A stretch of DNA of 64,000 nt from Patiria pectinifera (taxonomy: Eukaryota; Echinodermata; Asteroidea; Valvatida; Asterinidae): the NCBI GenBank assembly GCA_029964075.1, contig CM057135.1, forward strand, positions 44,306,457-44,370,456, in the 5' to 3' direction. The notes under the pieces are model-generated. The model saw only the letters and a list, made by a program, of their open reading frames with translations. It was not told the origin of the DNA and did not search any database. Position 1 is the first letter of the stretch. Every line of letters begins with the position of its first letter. Position numbers and translations under genes: made by a program. This document shows, in pieces, positions 54,745 to 64,000 of the stretch.

Positions 54745-55200
54745 ACATTTTTTCTTTCCCCCCCCCCCCCTTTTCAGCCATTCCCGAAGCATGTGTACAC
54801 GTTTCCATCGTGCAATGGCACTTTGGGCACTAAAATTAAACCAATTGCCTGGCACACACTTAGACCACATCCATGCTTAGATCCAGCACCTGCAGATGTG
54901 CGCCGAACACATCATGACATCATCACATGTCACATGACGTCACAATAAAGGTGCATATTTTGAACGTCTATATCTCCGGAACTACAGGTCCGATTGGGTT
55001 GAAAACTGGTGTGTACCTAGACCGGGATGTGTTATTGATGAAAAATTAAGTGGTCATAATGACGTCATCACATGACATTATGACGTCGTATTAAAGGTTA
55101 CTTTTTCTAAGGCCTATGTCAACAGAACTATAAATCCGATTGTTACTTGGTGTGTACCTACATTGGGATGTGTAATATCTATAACACGACTTGAATATAC
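54745..55200. repeat. TGACGTCA-rich dispersed repeat, copy C (partial)
   Basis: It contains catgtgtacacgtttcc, a C/T-rich start, and tatatctccggaactacagg then tccgattgggttgaaaac. TGACGTCA-like words lie near 54906, 54933, 55059 and 55081. It is in direct orientation with the copies at 14.4-16.1 kb. Confidence 0.65.
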
Positions 55201-55860
55201 ATAAATCCTGTTTACTGTGATCACTATAATCTAAACCCTAAGCTATTTACAGCAATTCTACTGGCCGTTTATTTTTGGCAAAAGTGTTTACCTGTTGAGC
55301 AAACAGCTTTATTTATAAATCAAGTGCTTTTTGGCCAATTGTTGTTCTCAAGTTTATCTCTAATCTTGTTAACTTTTTGACAATTCAACATACAGTACAT
55401 TACCGTCGAGTACTTAATCTCAAACTCTTTCCCATTCAAAATTCTATGAGCTTTGAGCCATCTGTCAGCTCATAAAAGTGTATTTGCCCAAAGTGAATGT
55501 GTGGAATGCTTTTACTTAGAGACTGGGCAAAAATTGGTTGCATATACTCTATTTATGGATCCGTTCTCCATGTAGCTGACTGCACCAGTACAAGGCAGCT
55601 GAGGTAAGTTCGCTTAACAACCATTGTCAACCAATGGTTGGTTGGTGTCAAACAGGGCACATTGCGCTGTAACATTAAAGTGCGTAAGACTCTAGTCGAA
55701 CCACTGGCAACATATGGCGGTCAGAGTATGTTTGGATTGTTCATGTTCTTTGACCTGTTGAATGAAACGGAAGATATCTCCGAGGCCCACCAGCGGGAAG
55801 TACAACTTGCTACGTTTAATCTCTTGTCGACAGTTCCCTCTGCACTTGATTAATAAAACG
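55201..55860. other. Non-coding stretch
   Basis: No repeat partner is found. A 71-codon frame at 55638-55853 (MVGVKQGTLRCNIKVRKTLV...) could be a decayed retroelement piece, but it is too short to assign. Confidence 0.3.
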
Positions 55861-55866
55861 AGACTA

Positions 55867-56250
55867 CAGCCTGTCTAAAAAAAAATGGTACAATCGAAAA
55901 CGATTTTTTTTTTCAATATTAAATCTCAACATAAGTAAGTCGTTTAAAGAAAAAAGGCCAGGCTTTCCAACACTTTTTGTTTCATCTCATTTGCTTTTGT
56001 CAATCCAGAGATAACTCCAGTACTCAAAACAACTCTGCCCATGCATAAAAAGTGGCACAAAATCGATTTTAGTGTATCGCACTAAATTGATTATATCTCT
56101 GAATTGACAAAATCAGATCAAACAAACACTATTGGAAAGCCCAGTCTTTGTTCTTTAATATTATGCCAAGTAAGAATGCCTTTTTTTTTAAATTTCATAT
56201 TTAACCAATTTTTTTTTCTGATTGTACCATTTTTTTGGGGAGACAGGCTG
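55867..56250. mobile_element. Tc1/mariner-like fold-back MITE (384 bp)
   Basis: The ends cagcctgtctaaaaaaaaat and the complement of cagcctgtctccccaaaaaa are inverted. The pairing continues for about 150 bp with small indels. TA flanks both sides (55865-55866 and 56251-56252). It is non-coding. Confidence 0.75.
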
Positions 56251-56629
56251 TATTGATAACCAGCGATGCGACCAGGCCCAGGCTGGTTCCAAGTAGTCGA
56301 CTAGCGTATAGTCCAACCATCGTCGACTAGACAGACTTCGGGCTTACTCAGTTGAAATATGTTTAACAATAGTTCTTGAAATGAAGTTCTTTCAATGAAG
56401 GGCAGCTAAGCTTGTCCGAGGGAGACTGACAAACTTTGTTAAGTTATTATTAACACCTCAAAATAATGAACAAATGCTTTTAATAACGTTTTGGAAGGAA
56501 TACCAAATACTTGATTTTCAAGGATTAATCTCACATTGCAACACAAAAACTAACAAAGTTTTTTTTTTTACTGGAAGGCCATTTAAAGCTACAGTTCATC
56601 ATTTGCAGCTATCCAAAAGTAACTGACAT

Positions 56630-57490
56630 AATTTAGTATAGGCTGTTATGTCGTATTTTTGAACTCTGCATTTTTTTTTGCTAAAGAAGGAATTTTTGTC
56701 ATTTTTGGATAGAGTTGACCTTCCTCAGCCAGAAATCCATTGGTAACATTTTTTTCCATCTACCATGTGGCGGCCATCTCGGATTTCAAAGTGGCGTCTA
56801 TTTCGGACCTAATTTGTATCATAACTTCGGACCTGAATGTCACATGAAGTCCATTTTGGTGGCAAACCCTATGTTTTTGATACCAAGGAACCCACATAAA
56901 TCATTGTTGATGGGATACTCCAAATGGATGGCAGCCATCTTGGATATTTCAAAATGGCCGCCATTTATAGCACCAACATGTGTAATCATAACTTCGGACC
57001 TGATTGTCATGTGAAGTCCATTGTGGTGGCAAACCCTATGTTTTTGATACCAAGGAATCCAAGTAAATCATTGTTGACGGGGTACTTCAAATGGATGGCA
57101 GCCATCTTGGATATTTCAAAATGGCTGCCATTTCGGACATAATTGGTATCATAACTTCGGACCTGATTGTCATATGAAGTCCATTCGTGGCAAACCCTTT
57201 GTTTTCGATAGCAAGGAACCCAATTTGACGGAATAGTTTCAATGGATGGCAGCCATCTTGGATACTTAAAAATAACCGCCATCTTGAATTTCATTTTAAT
57301 AATAACTTACGTTGCACCTGAACGTTCGTTTGAAGTCCATTTTGGTGGCAAACCCCATTAATTTGATACCAAGGAATCTAGAAAATACATTATTGATGTG
57401 GTATCCCCGATGGATGGCAGCCATCTTGGATATTTCAGAATGAGCGCCATTTTGCAGTTCAGTTTTTAAAGGGTCTCTATAGCACGGTGA
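56630..57490. repeat. Left arm of a 3.7-kb fold-back, made of tandem units
   Basis: After a unique 140-bp tip, four to five units of about 150-167 bp follow. Each contains gcagccatcttggatatttc (near 56931, 57097, 57250 and 57418), a ggcggccatt box, cataacttcggacctgattg, and tttggtggcaaaccctatg. It pairs with 59620-60314. Confidence 0.85.
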
Positions 57491-58652
57491 CAAAGTATTG
57501 ACCATTTCTGGGCTGGATTGTTAATTATTGGCAATATTAGAGAGGCATAGTGACAGAATTGTTCACTTTGTGGTTAAACTTGGCATACCGGTAACACGTC
57601 TTTATGCCTTGACAAGAATTTTTGAGAAATTAAGGCATTTCATATCTGACCCCTGGTGACCTTTGTGAAGGGTCAATGAAGGGGAAGAATGTAGAATGAA
57701 TGTAGGTTAAAAATGTAGTTACTCAAGTCCATCTGGATATAACAGAGTGTAATAAGAACACAATAATGAATACTGCTTGACATTTGTATATTCCATTGCA
57801 TTCCAATTGGGGCATGTTGAGTCTGTCATTAATTAAAAAGGAAAAGAAAACTGAGTTCAGAGGTCACCTCAAAATTGTTTGTGCATGGGGTCTGAATTCA
57901 ATACATGACTATGGAATAAATATGATAGAAGCCGACAAATAATGTATACAAATTTGACCTCTCCAAGGTATCAGACGTCAGATATGATGCCCTCACATCA
58001 TGAAAAAGGTGGCATTTACCCGAGATAATCTTATAAATATCTAAAGATAGGTTATGACCTCTCGAAAGGTAACCAGAGGTTAAATATGAATTGTCTTACA
58101 TGTAAATATGAATATTTTCTTTTCATAGCATAAAATTTAGACTTAGATCGTGAAAAAGTTGGGGTTTAAATAGTAAACCTAAAAATGACTATAATAAGGT
58201 TTACGAAGGTTATTGGACTTTCAAAGGTCACTGAAGGTCAGACATGAGTTGTTCCCAAATCTGATCATTAATTGCATTGAATGAAGACCTATGACCGTAG
58301 ACTTGGGACATAGGAAAGTGAAGCTTTGAAGAATAATTGTTAAAGGTTATTGACTCTCAAAGGTCACCAGAAGTCAAATATGAAATGCCTCTTATATTTA
58401 AAAAATGTTATTCAAGGCATGAAAAACCAACATGCGTAATTGTATCACAGATTGCACAATTCTTGGTATTATTGGGGCTATGCCGCTTCACTAAAAGTAC
58501 GTGTGAATGCTGTCTATAGTTAGCAATTAGTAAGTCCACTTCAGGTTGTTTATATGCCTGGGTTTCTTTTTGTTCGTAAGTGGCTCTCTGCATCAACTGC
58601 AGCACATGCCCAGACAACCCTGGTCCTGTCGTGGCTAGGCTAGATATGAAAG
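57491..58652. repeat. Interior of the fold-back with repeated AGGTCA pairs
   Basis: From about 57640 to 58390 a diverged unit of 100-150 bp repeats. It carries AGGTCActgaAGGTCA (58225-58240), AGGTCAccagAAGTCA (58361-58376) and AGGTAAccagAGGTTA (58067-58082). The same phrase, tatgacctctc-n-aaaggt, leads into several of them. No coding region is seen. Confidence 0.6.
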
Positions 58653-59400
58653 CAGAGTCGCAACGTTTGGTGACTCGACTCGACTCAAGTCCCTAAGAGT
58701 AAATGACTGGACTCGCGTCACGGCGAGAAAATAAATCGACTCGACTCGAGTCCTCATCAGAAGACTCGAATCGACTCAAGCAAAGGATAATTAGGCTCGA
58801 GTCTCAAAAATAAAAGCAAAAGTTTGCGAAAAATAATTGCAATGACGTACAGTGTAACATTTATGTTCATGCCGCTTTGCGAATACAGTTACCGTAGCGG
58901 CCGCTTGTAAAGTCCACGTGTCACAGACTCCCATACCACATCATATCATCATTATGGAACGCACAAAATACTATCTGCCGAGGAGACGGATTTTAAACAC
59001 ATTTTCCAATTTGTTGTTTCATCATTGGCTTCGGGCGGTTTCTTATGAAGTTCTTGGATTCAAACGCCGGCTAAATTGATGCCCTCCTTTTAAAAATTAA
59101 AAGAAACATTTCAGCGAAATAAAATCAAGACCCGAAGCCAAACTAGATAGCCCTGATAAGATCGAAGTGTCACTTCTTGTTAACTGTTAGTGATACTAAT
59201 GACTTTCCCTCTTGTCTTTGTTATGTGGTTTTCAAATATTCGTAACTCGAATTGACTCGAGGTAAATATTTGACTCAACCCGACTCGACTCAAATTTCTT
59301 AAACTGATGACTCGACTGGACTCAACTCACTTCTTTAAAATGACTTGACTCGACTCGACTCGACTCGAGTCACAAAAATTAGTGGCTCTTTACAACTCTG
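58653..59400. mobile_element. Element with (GACTC)n subterminal arrays (748 bp)
   Basis: The ends cagagtcgcaacg (58653) and its approximate complement taaagagttgtaaag...(tacaactctg, 59400) are inverted. Just inside lie gactcgactcgactc arrays on the left (58672-58800) and on the right (59245-59372). The middle is non-coding. No target duplication was found. Confidence 0.6.
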
Positions 59401-59619
59401 ATTCACACCAATTTCAGTGCTATCAGGTGCCTGGGAAAAACGGTTGAACACAGTGGTTTAGACCAAGTCTGCATGGGTTGCTTCTGATGGATACAGTCAG
59501 GTTACAGTTGGTCCAATCATATCCAGCAGTCATCATTATCGTGCTGTTGATCATAATGAGGTAATAACACTCCAAGTATTGCTCCAAGTGGTTTGAAACA
59601 TTCATTCCCAGAGAAACCT

Positions 59620-60314
59620 GCCTTCCATCGGGGTAACAATGTGTAGATTCCTTGGTATCAAATTTATGGGGTGTGCCACCACAATATCCAAGATGGCTGC
59701 CATCCATTGGGAGTACTCCGTCAACATTGATTTACTTGGGTTCCTAGGTATCAAAAATATGACGTTTGCCACCAAAATGGACTTCGTACCACATTCAGGT
59801 GCAACGTTATTATTTGAATAAATCCCTAGATGGCGGCTATATTGAAATAGCCAAGATGCTGCCATCCATTGGGAGTACCCTGTCAACACTGGTTTACTTG
59901 GGTTCCTTTGTATCAAAAACATGGGGTTTGCCACCAAAATGGACTTCATATGACAATCAGGTCCGAAGTTATGATACAAATTATGTCCGAAATGGCGGCC
60001 ATTTTGAAATATCCAAGATGGCTGCCATCCACTGGGAGTACCCCATCAACAATGATTTATGTGGGCTCCTTGGTATTAAAAACATAGGGTTTGCCATCAA
60101 AATGGACTTCGTATGACAATCAGGTCCGAAGTTATGATACACATTAGGTTCGAAATGGCGGCCATTTTGAAATCCAAGATGGCCGCCACATGGTAGATGG
60201 AAAAAAATGTTACTAATGGATTTCTGGCTTAGGAAGGTAAACTCTATCCAAATATGACAAAAATTCCTTCTTTAGCAAAAAAAATGTAAAAGTACATAAC
60301 AGCCTATACTAATT
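59620..60314. repeat. Right arm of the 3.7-kb fold-back
   Basis: This is the reverse complement of the left arm: gatggctgccatcc boxes near 59690, 59855 and 60020, then gtccgaagttatgatac, then the 140-bp tip ending in acataacagcctatactaatt (60294-60314). Confidence 0.85.
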
Positions 60315-61214
60315 ATTGTTGAAAAACATACTTGGTTGAAACATATAGTAAGGGGACTACACTCCCAGTGAAATTATTCTTTCTGGCATGCTGTTGTCTT
60401 TAGGCTTATCGTTGGAAATTTTCGTTTTTTTTCATTTTGCTAAACACGCACAAGCGTTGACACGACGCACATACGCGCGCGGTTGCTTTAATTCGTCAGA
60501 TCAGTGCGCGACATCACGTAGCTGCAATCGGGCTCAGTGAGAACGTGTCTCAGATGCTGAATTCAGGCCCGTTTCAAAAACATGATTCAGCAACTTTTGA
60601 TTTGAAATTGAGATCCTAGAATGCTGTTTTTCCCGAAATATACAAATGTAGCCGAGCTGAAACTTCATCAGGTTAGTTGTTCAGCACCCTTCTTCAGGTT
60701 TTGAGCACGATTGTTGCTTCAAATGAACAAAATGCACAAATTACAAATGTTAGACTGTATCTTTAATGATACTCATTGTTTAAATGTTTAATTGATAAGC
60801 ATTGTTTCATATGCTTATCCATTAAAATAGCCTTCCAGTACAAACAACCTTTGTTGAGCAATCTGTGAAAATGCAGTAACTTCACCATGTCGCCACCAAG
60901 TAGTTTATCCAGCTATGTCAAAATCTGCGGAAAGAAAAAAAAAAATTTGAAACAATTCCGTGAATACGTTCATCCTCAAAATGGTATTTCATAATTCTTA
61001 GTAAATACCTTTGAGAGTTTATGGCTTCTGATTGGTCGAGACTCAATCACGTGGGAGTGTATTAACGGTGATATAAAGACCGGCTTCAAACAACAAGCAA
61101 AAAATTGGCCCCTGAACCAGCATTGATCCAGCCCCCCGGAAGGCAATGATTGGCCAAATTTACAACAGTCCTACGGCAGCTTGTAACAATACAGCACTGC
61201 ACATGCGCTCAACC
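60315..61214. other. Non-coding stretch with a dispersed repeat at 60515-60650
   Basis: 60515-60650 is the inverted partner of 31880-32060. About 60460-60500 is CG-rich. The rest has no recognised gene. Confidence 0.5.
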
Positions 61215-61745
61215 ACCATCGCGTGAGACTTACGCGCGTATGCAACACAGTTGCTATGGGTGCGCGCGCGGTAAGGAAGTTTTCAAACGACATCGTACAG
61301 CAGTATACTGAGGATGTTTACGACAAAAGCGTAGATCTGTGATTTATTTTCTTTGAACACTTTGCCCACCGACATATTAACCTTTCCTAAACCAAGCATC
61401 TTTGTAATTCTGGACACGAGGAATATGTAAACGAAATTTCAGCTTCCTCCATCAGGTAAAAATATGAAAAAAATTGTTGTAATTTGTTTCGCTACGGCAG
61501 CAGAAGTTCATAGCCTGGACGTCGTATTAAATGCAATGATGAAGACGTCGTCCAGCGCAGCCTGGGCCCAGCTATGGTGGTATATAACAACGCATATTGA
61601 AGAGACAGGATACCACGCATAAGCTAAAATATGGCAAATGAACATGAACACACAAAAAAGGCCGGAATTATCGCCGAAAGCAAAGCCACAAAATAGGAGC
61701 ATTTTTACTGTTTATTCCGTTAAAAAGGTATTTATTAATGGGAAT
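61215..61745 (-). repeat. Dispersed 0.5-kb repeat, inverted partner of 27385-27870
   Basis: It matches the partner in reverse complement throughout, with about one difference in ten bases and small indels. It leads directly into a long hairpin at 61741. Confidence 0.8.
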
Positions 61746-61881
61746 AACAGTGTGAGGATCCGGTCTTCACTGCGTGATAATGACCGGGTTGGGGGTGACT
61801 GCTCTCGGTCCATTAACAGCGGTCACCCCCAAACCCCGTCATTATCACACAGTGAAGACCGGATCCTCACACCATTATTCC
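61741..61881. repeat. Hairpin with about 60-bp arms
   Basis: The arms 61741-61800 (ggaataacagtgtgaggatc...) and 61821-61881 pair over almost their full length with a 20-nt loop. The place and architecture equal those of the hairpin at 28411-28495. Confidence 0.88.
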
Positions 61882-61889
61882 CTCTATTA

Positions 61890-62470
61890 AGCATTCAAAA
61901 TAATTATGTTCAAAGTAAAGTTTGATACCTTGCAATCCATTGGGGAATCCACGGGAAAATCAAGCCTTCGGCATACAGGAAATTGCCTCAATTTCAGGGG
62001 ATTTCAATCCTGTGAAGTACGCTGAGTAATGGAAGGTGTCAAAGCCATAACATGCAGCACCTGCAAACAGTGGCAAGAAATAAGAAGGACAATATGAAAC
62101 CTTTGAGATTGTAGACGTTTTCCAAAGTTTCGTCCATAATAAGTCTGATTTGAGACAAGTCTTGATGAGATTTACCCAAGTTCCAAACTATATGTAAGTT
62201 ATTAATTCTCAAACAATGTCCATGTCCAATCATAGACATTTTCAAATGGAGCTTTAAATACATGAGCGCAATATATACATGCCGTGTGAATTTTTCATAT
62301 GTTATCATGATGATGATGCGTCAAATGACATTGACTTGAAGTCATACATTATACAAATATAACAAGGTATGAGGGTGGACAGTTGATATTCGTTACCTGA
62401 GGTATTGCAAGCGGACAAACTAGTTCCTGAGGCGAAGCCGAGGGAACTAGTTATATTTGTTTTACTGTGC
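61890..62470. other. Non-coding stretch
   Basis: No gene is recognised. Short hairpin actagttcctgaggcgaagccgagggaactagt at about 62421-62454. Confidence 0.4.
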
Positions 62471-62479
62471 CTCATACAT

Positions 62480-63350
62480 ATTCTGCTGCCTATTTGCTTT
62501 TCCGCTTGAAAGTGGGAAAGCATTGTTTTTGTTCTGATTTGTTTTTCTTTATTCCCCCATAATATTCCACCACAAATCCCATAGACTTTGTACACGTTTT
62601 TTGACCGCAGCATTTGAACCTGAAACAAACTTATATTCTAATGAAACCTAACCTATGTAAAGACCCCATAGTGACGTCATGATTACGTCATCATGGGTCA
62701 CGTGATGTCATCTAAAATGTGCAAACTTTAAGACCCTATATATCTAAAGAACTGTTAAGTCCGATTGGGTTGAATCTTGGTATGTGGGTAGACCGAGATG
62801 TGTTAAAGGTAGAAATTGAGGTGACATCATTATAAAATCATCATGTGATTTTATATCGATTTTTTTAAGTTTTGGAACTTTAAGCCATATCTCATGAACG
62901 CAATATGCTAAATTCAAAATTCTTTTTGTAGTATGTTTGTTAGTTAGGTAATAGGTATATTCACAATATTTTGAAACTTGTGTGACGTCATTATGACGTC
63001 ATAAAAAATGTGATTTGTTAAAAACACATCCAAGGAAAAGTCAGATCGTCATGAAACTTGGTGGGTGGGTAGATAATAGTACTAATACACAAAATCTGAA
63101 ATTGATGTCACGATGACGTCATCGGTAGATTGTTAACGATTTTGTTAAACATTTGCAATCTTATTTTGCTTACAAAATTCAACACTTTTATTCATCCGAA
63201 TGGCTTCAAACTTGGTACAGACTAAAACCACAATAAAATAATAAGCACTACCAAGCATTGTTACATTGACGTTATCACAGGGCATGTGACGTCATATTGA
63301 ATGTACATTCTTCAAAGTTTTCTATTGAGAGAACTATCTGACGAAAGTCT
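62480..63350. repeat. TGACGTCA-rich dispersed repeat, copy D
   Basis: It is collinear with copy A at 14470-15300. The hairpin ttttccgcttgaaagtgggaaaag is followed by tttgtacacgtttttt and gtgacgtcatgattacgtcatcatgggtcacgtg. Then come agtccgattgggttgaatct, ccatatctcatgaacgcaat and further TGACGTCA words near 62983, 62994, 63113 and 63286. Confidence 0.8.
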
Positions 63351-63548
63351 GACACGTGTTATAGAGGGAAATTAACCTACAGTCAGGGTAAAATGATTTC
63401 TGCTAACTTTAACCATTTCTGCCTTTTTGGACAATTATTTGATCATGAACTTTACTACTTAAAGATGACATTGTTTTCATACACAAGGGCTGCTTATTCG
63501 TTAAAGTATGCACCTAAAACAAAATCTTTGGAGAAACTTGTCCAGCAC

Positions 63549-63938
63549 GCGTAATTTTTTTTCCTAGGAGGGTTAGGGGCAATGTCATGAATAATTCAGT
63601 TTTCCTTTGAATCATTTCAAGACTTAGGTTCTCGTTCTATTTTCCCCTTAATTTAAAATTATCACAGTGATAAATTTGGAGAAGAAAAATAGCTGATGAA
63701 AATGAGCAGCGACGACGTGGATTCGAACCAGGGATCTTTGTATCCATAGCTCATCTCGCTATCCACTAGGCAACTGTGTGGTAGCTCGACGACAACCGTT
63801 CTTTAAAAAATGCTTTAATGTATTGTAACTAGTTGAGTAACTAACAACAATGCTGTTGATGTCATTGTCCGTTCTCATGGATAAACATGAATTATTCATG
63901 ACATTGCCCCTAACCCTCCTAGGAATAAAAATTACGCG
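63549..63938. repeat. Fold-back with 50-bp arms enclosing a tRNA-like sequence
   Basis: 63549-63598 (gcgtaattttttttcctagg...) and 63889-63938 are near-exact complements, with one or two differences in the T/A tract. Between them lies a tRNA-like sequence (63712-63785). Confidence 0.85.
63712..63785 (-). other. tRNA-like sequence (SINE head or tRNA pseudogene)
   Basis: On the minus strand it shows box A (ttgcctagtggatagcg) and an intact box B (GGTTCGAATCC) spaced as in a tRNA. The 3' side (acgtcgtcgctgc) can pair weakly with the 5' side, and the anticodon arm is irregular (gagctatggatacaaagatc). I would not call it a working tRNA. Confidence 0.45.
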
Positions 63939-64000
63939 TCCAGCACACCAAAACAAAATTATTGCTCAACTTTACTAGTTCAGTGCATTTGCAATACAGT

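Overview
The window reads as a stretch of animal nuclear genome, most likely from a marine invertebrate deuterostome (echinoderm, hemichordate or cephalochordate). That placement is inferred from the mix of transposons (DIRS-like, Penelope-like, several non-LTR families, a Ty3/gypsy element, many hAT, Harbinger and Tc1-like miniature elements), from large spliceosomal introns, and from frequent tacatgta-type words. I cannot name the species. Nothing bacterial or organellar is present.

One host gene is well supported. The last four coding exons of a plus-strand gene lie at 17792-17917, 26807-26999, 29148-29350 and 36896-37035. All splice junctions keep one open frame and the frame closes with TAA. 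They encode about 220 residues of a serine-rich, charged, probably disordered C-terminal tail that I do not recognise. The three introns (8.9, 2.1 and 7.5 kb) are filled with mobile elements. Possible first exons or promoters at 6304, 46739 and 52602 are weak candidates only.

Layout. 1-1200: 3' end of a DIRS/Ngaro-like tyrosine-recombinase retrotransposon with its terminal repeats. 1200-8950: nested repeats, a 1.2-kb hAT-like element inserted in a tandem array, a 665-bp TIR element, two copies of a decayed reverse-transcriptase fragment, and a set of TGTCACGCGAGTCAC motifs. 9000-12640: 3' half of a Ty3/gypsy element carrying an unusual extra ORF with zinc fingers and a coiled coil. 12700-14411: a CR1-like LINE. 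14412-16090: a diverged repeat packed with TGACGTCA palindromes (more copies at 54.8 and 62.5 kb). 18.1-20.4 kb: a minus-strand LINE ending in (ATG)n and broken by a hAT MITE. 20.5-21.4 kb: a Harbinger-like element. 22.6-24.15 kb: a second DIRS-like element with RT, RNase H and part of the recombinase. 27.4-29.0 kb: fold-back and hairpin repeats. 31-35.7 kb: LINE fragments and a Penelope-like element. 37.5-38.5 kb: a repeated motif just after the host gene stop. 41.3-43.5 kb: LINE tail, second Penelope tail and a Harbinger-like MITE. 43.5-54 kb: SINE/tRNA-like sequences, several fold-backs, tandem duplications and a perfect 276-bp hairpin. 54.7-64 kb: more TGACGTCA repeat, a Tc1-like fold-back, a 3.7-kb fold-back whose arms are tandem repeats, a second hairpin-bearing repeat, and a fold-back enclosing a tRNA-like sequence.

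All mobile-element coding regions seen here carry frameshifts, stops or deletions. The exception is the zinc-finger ORF, which is only mildly damaged. The region therefore looks like a transposon graveyard inside and around one normal gene.
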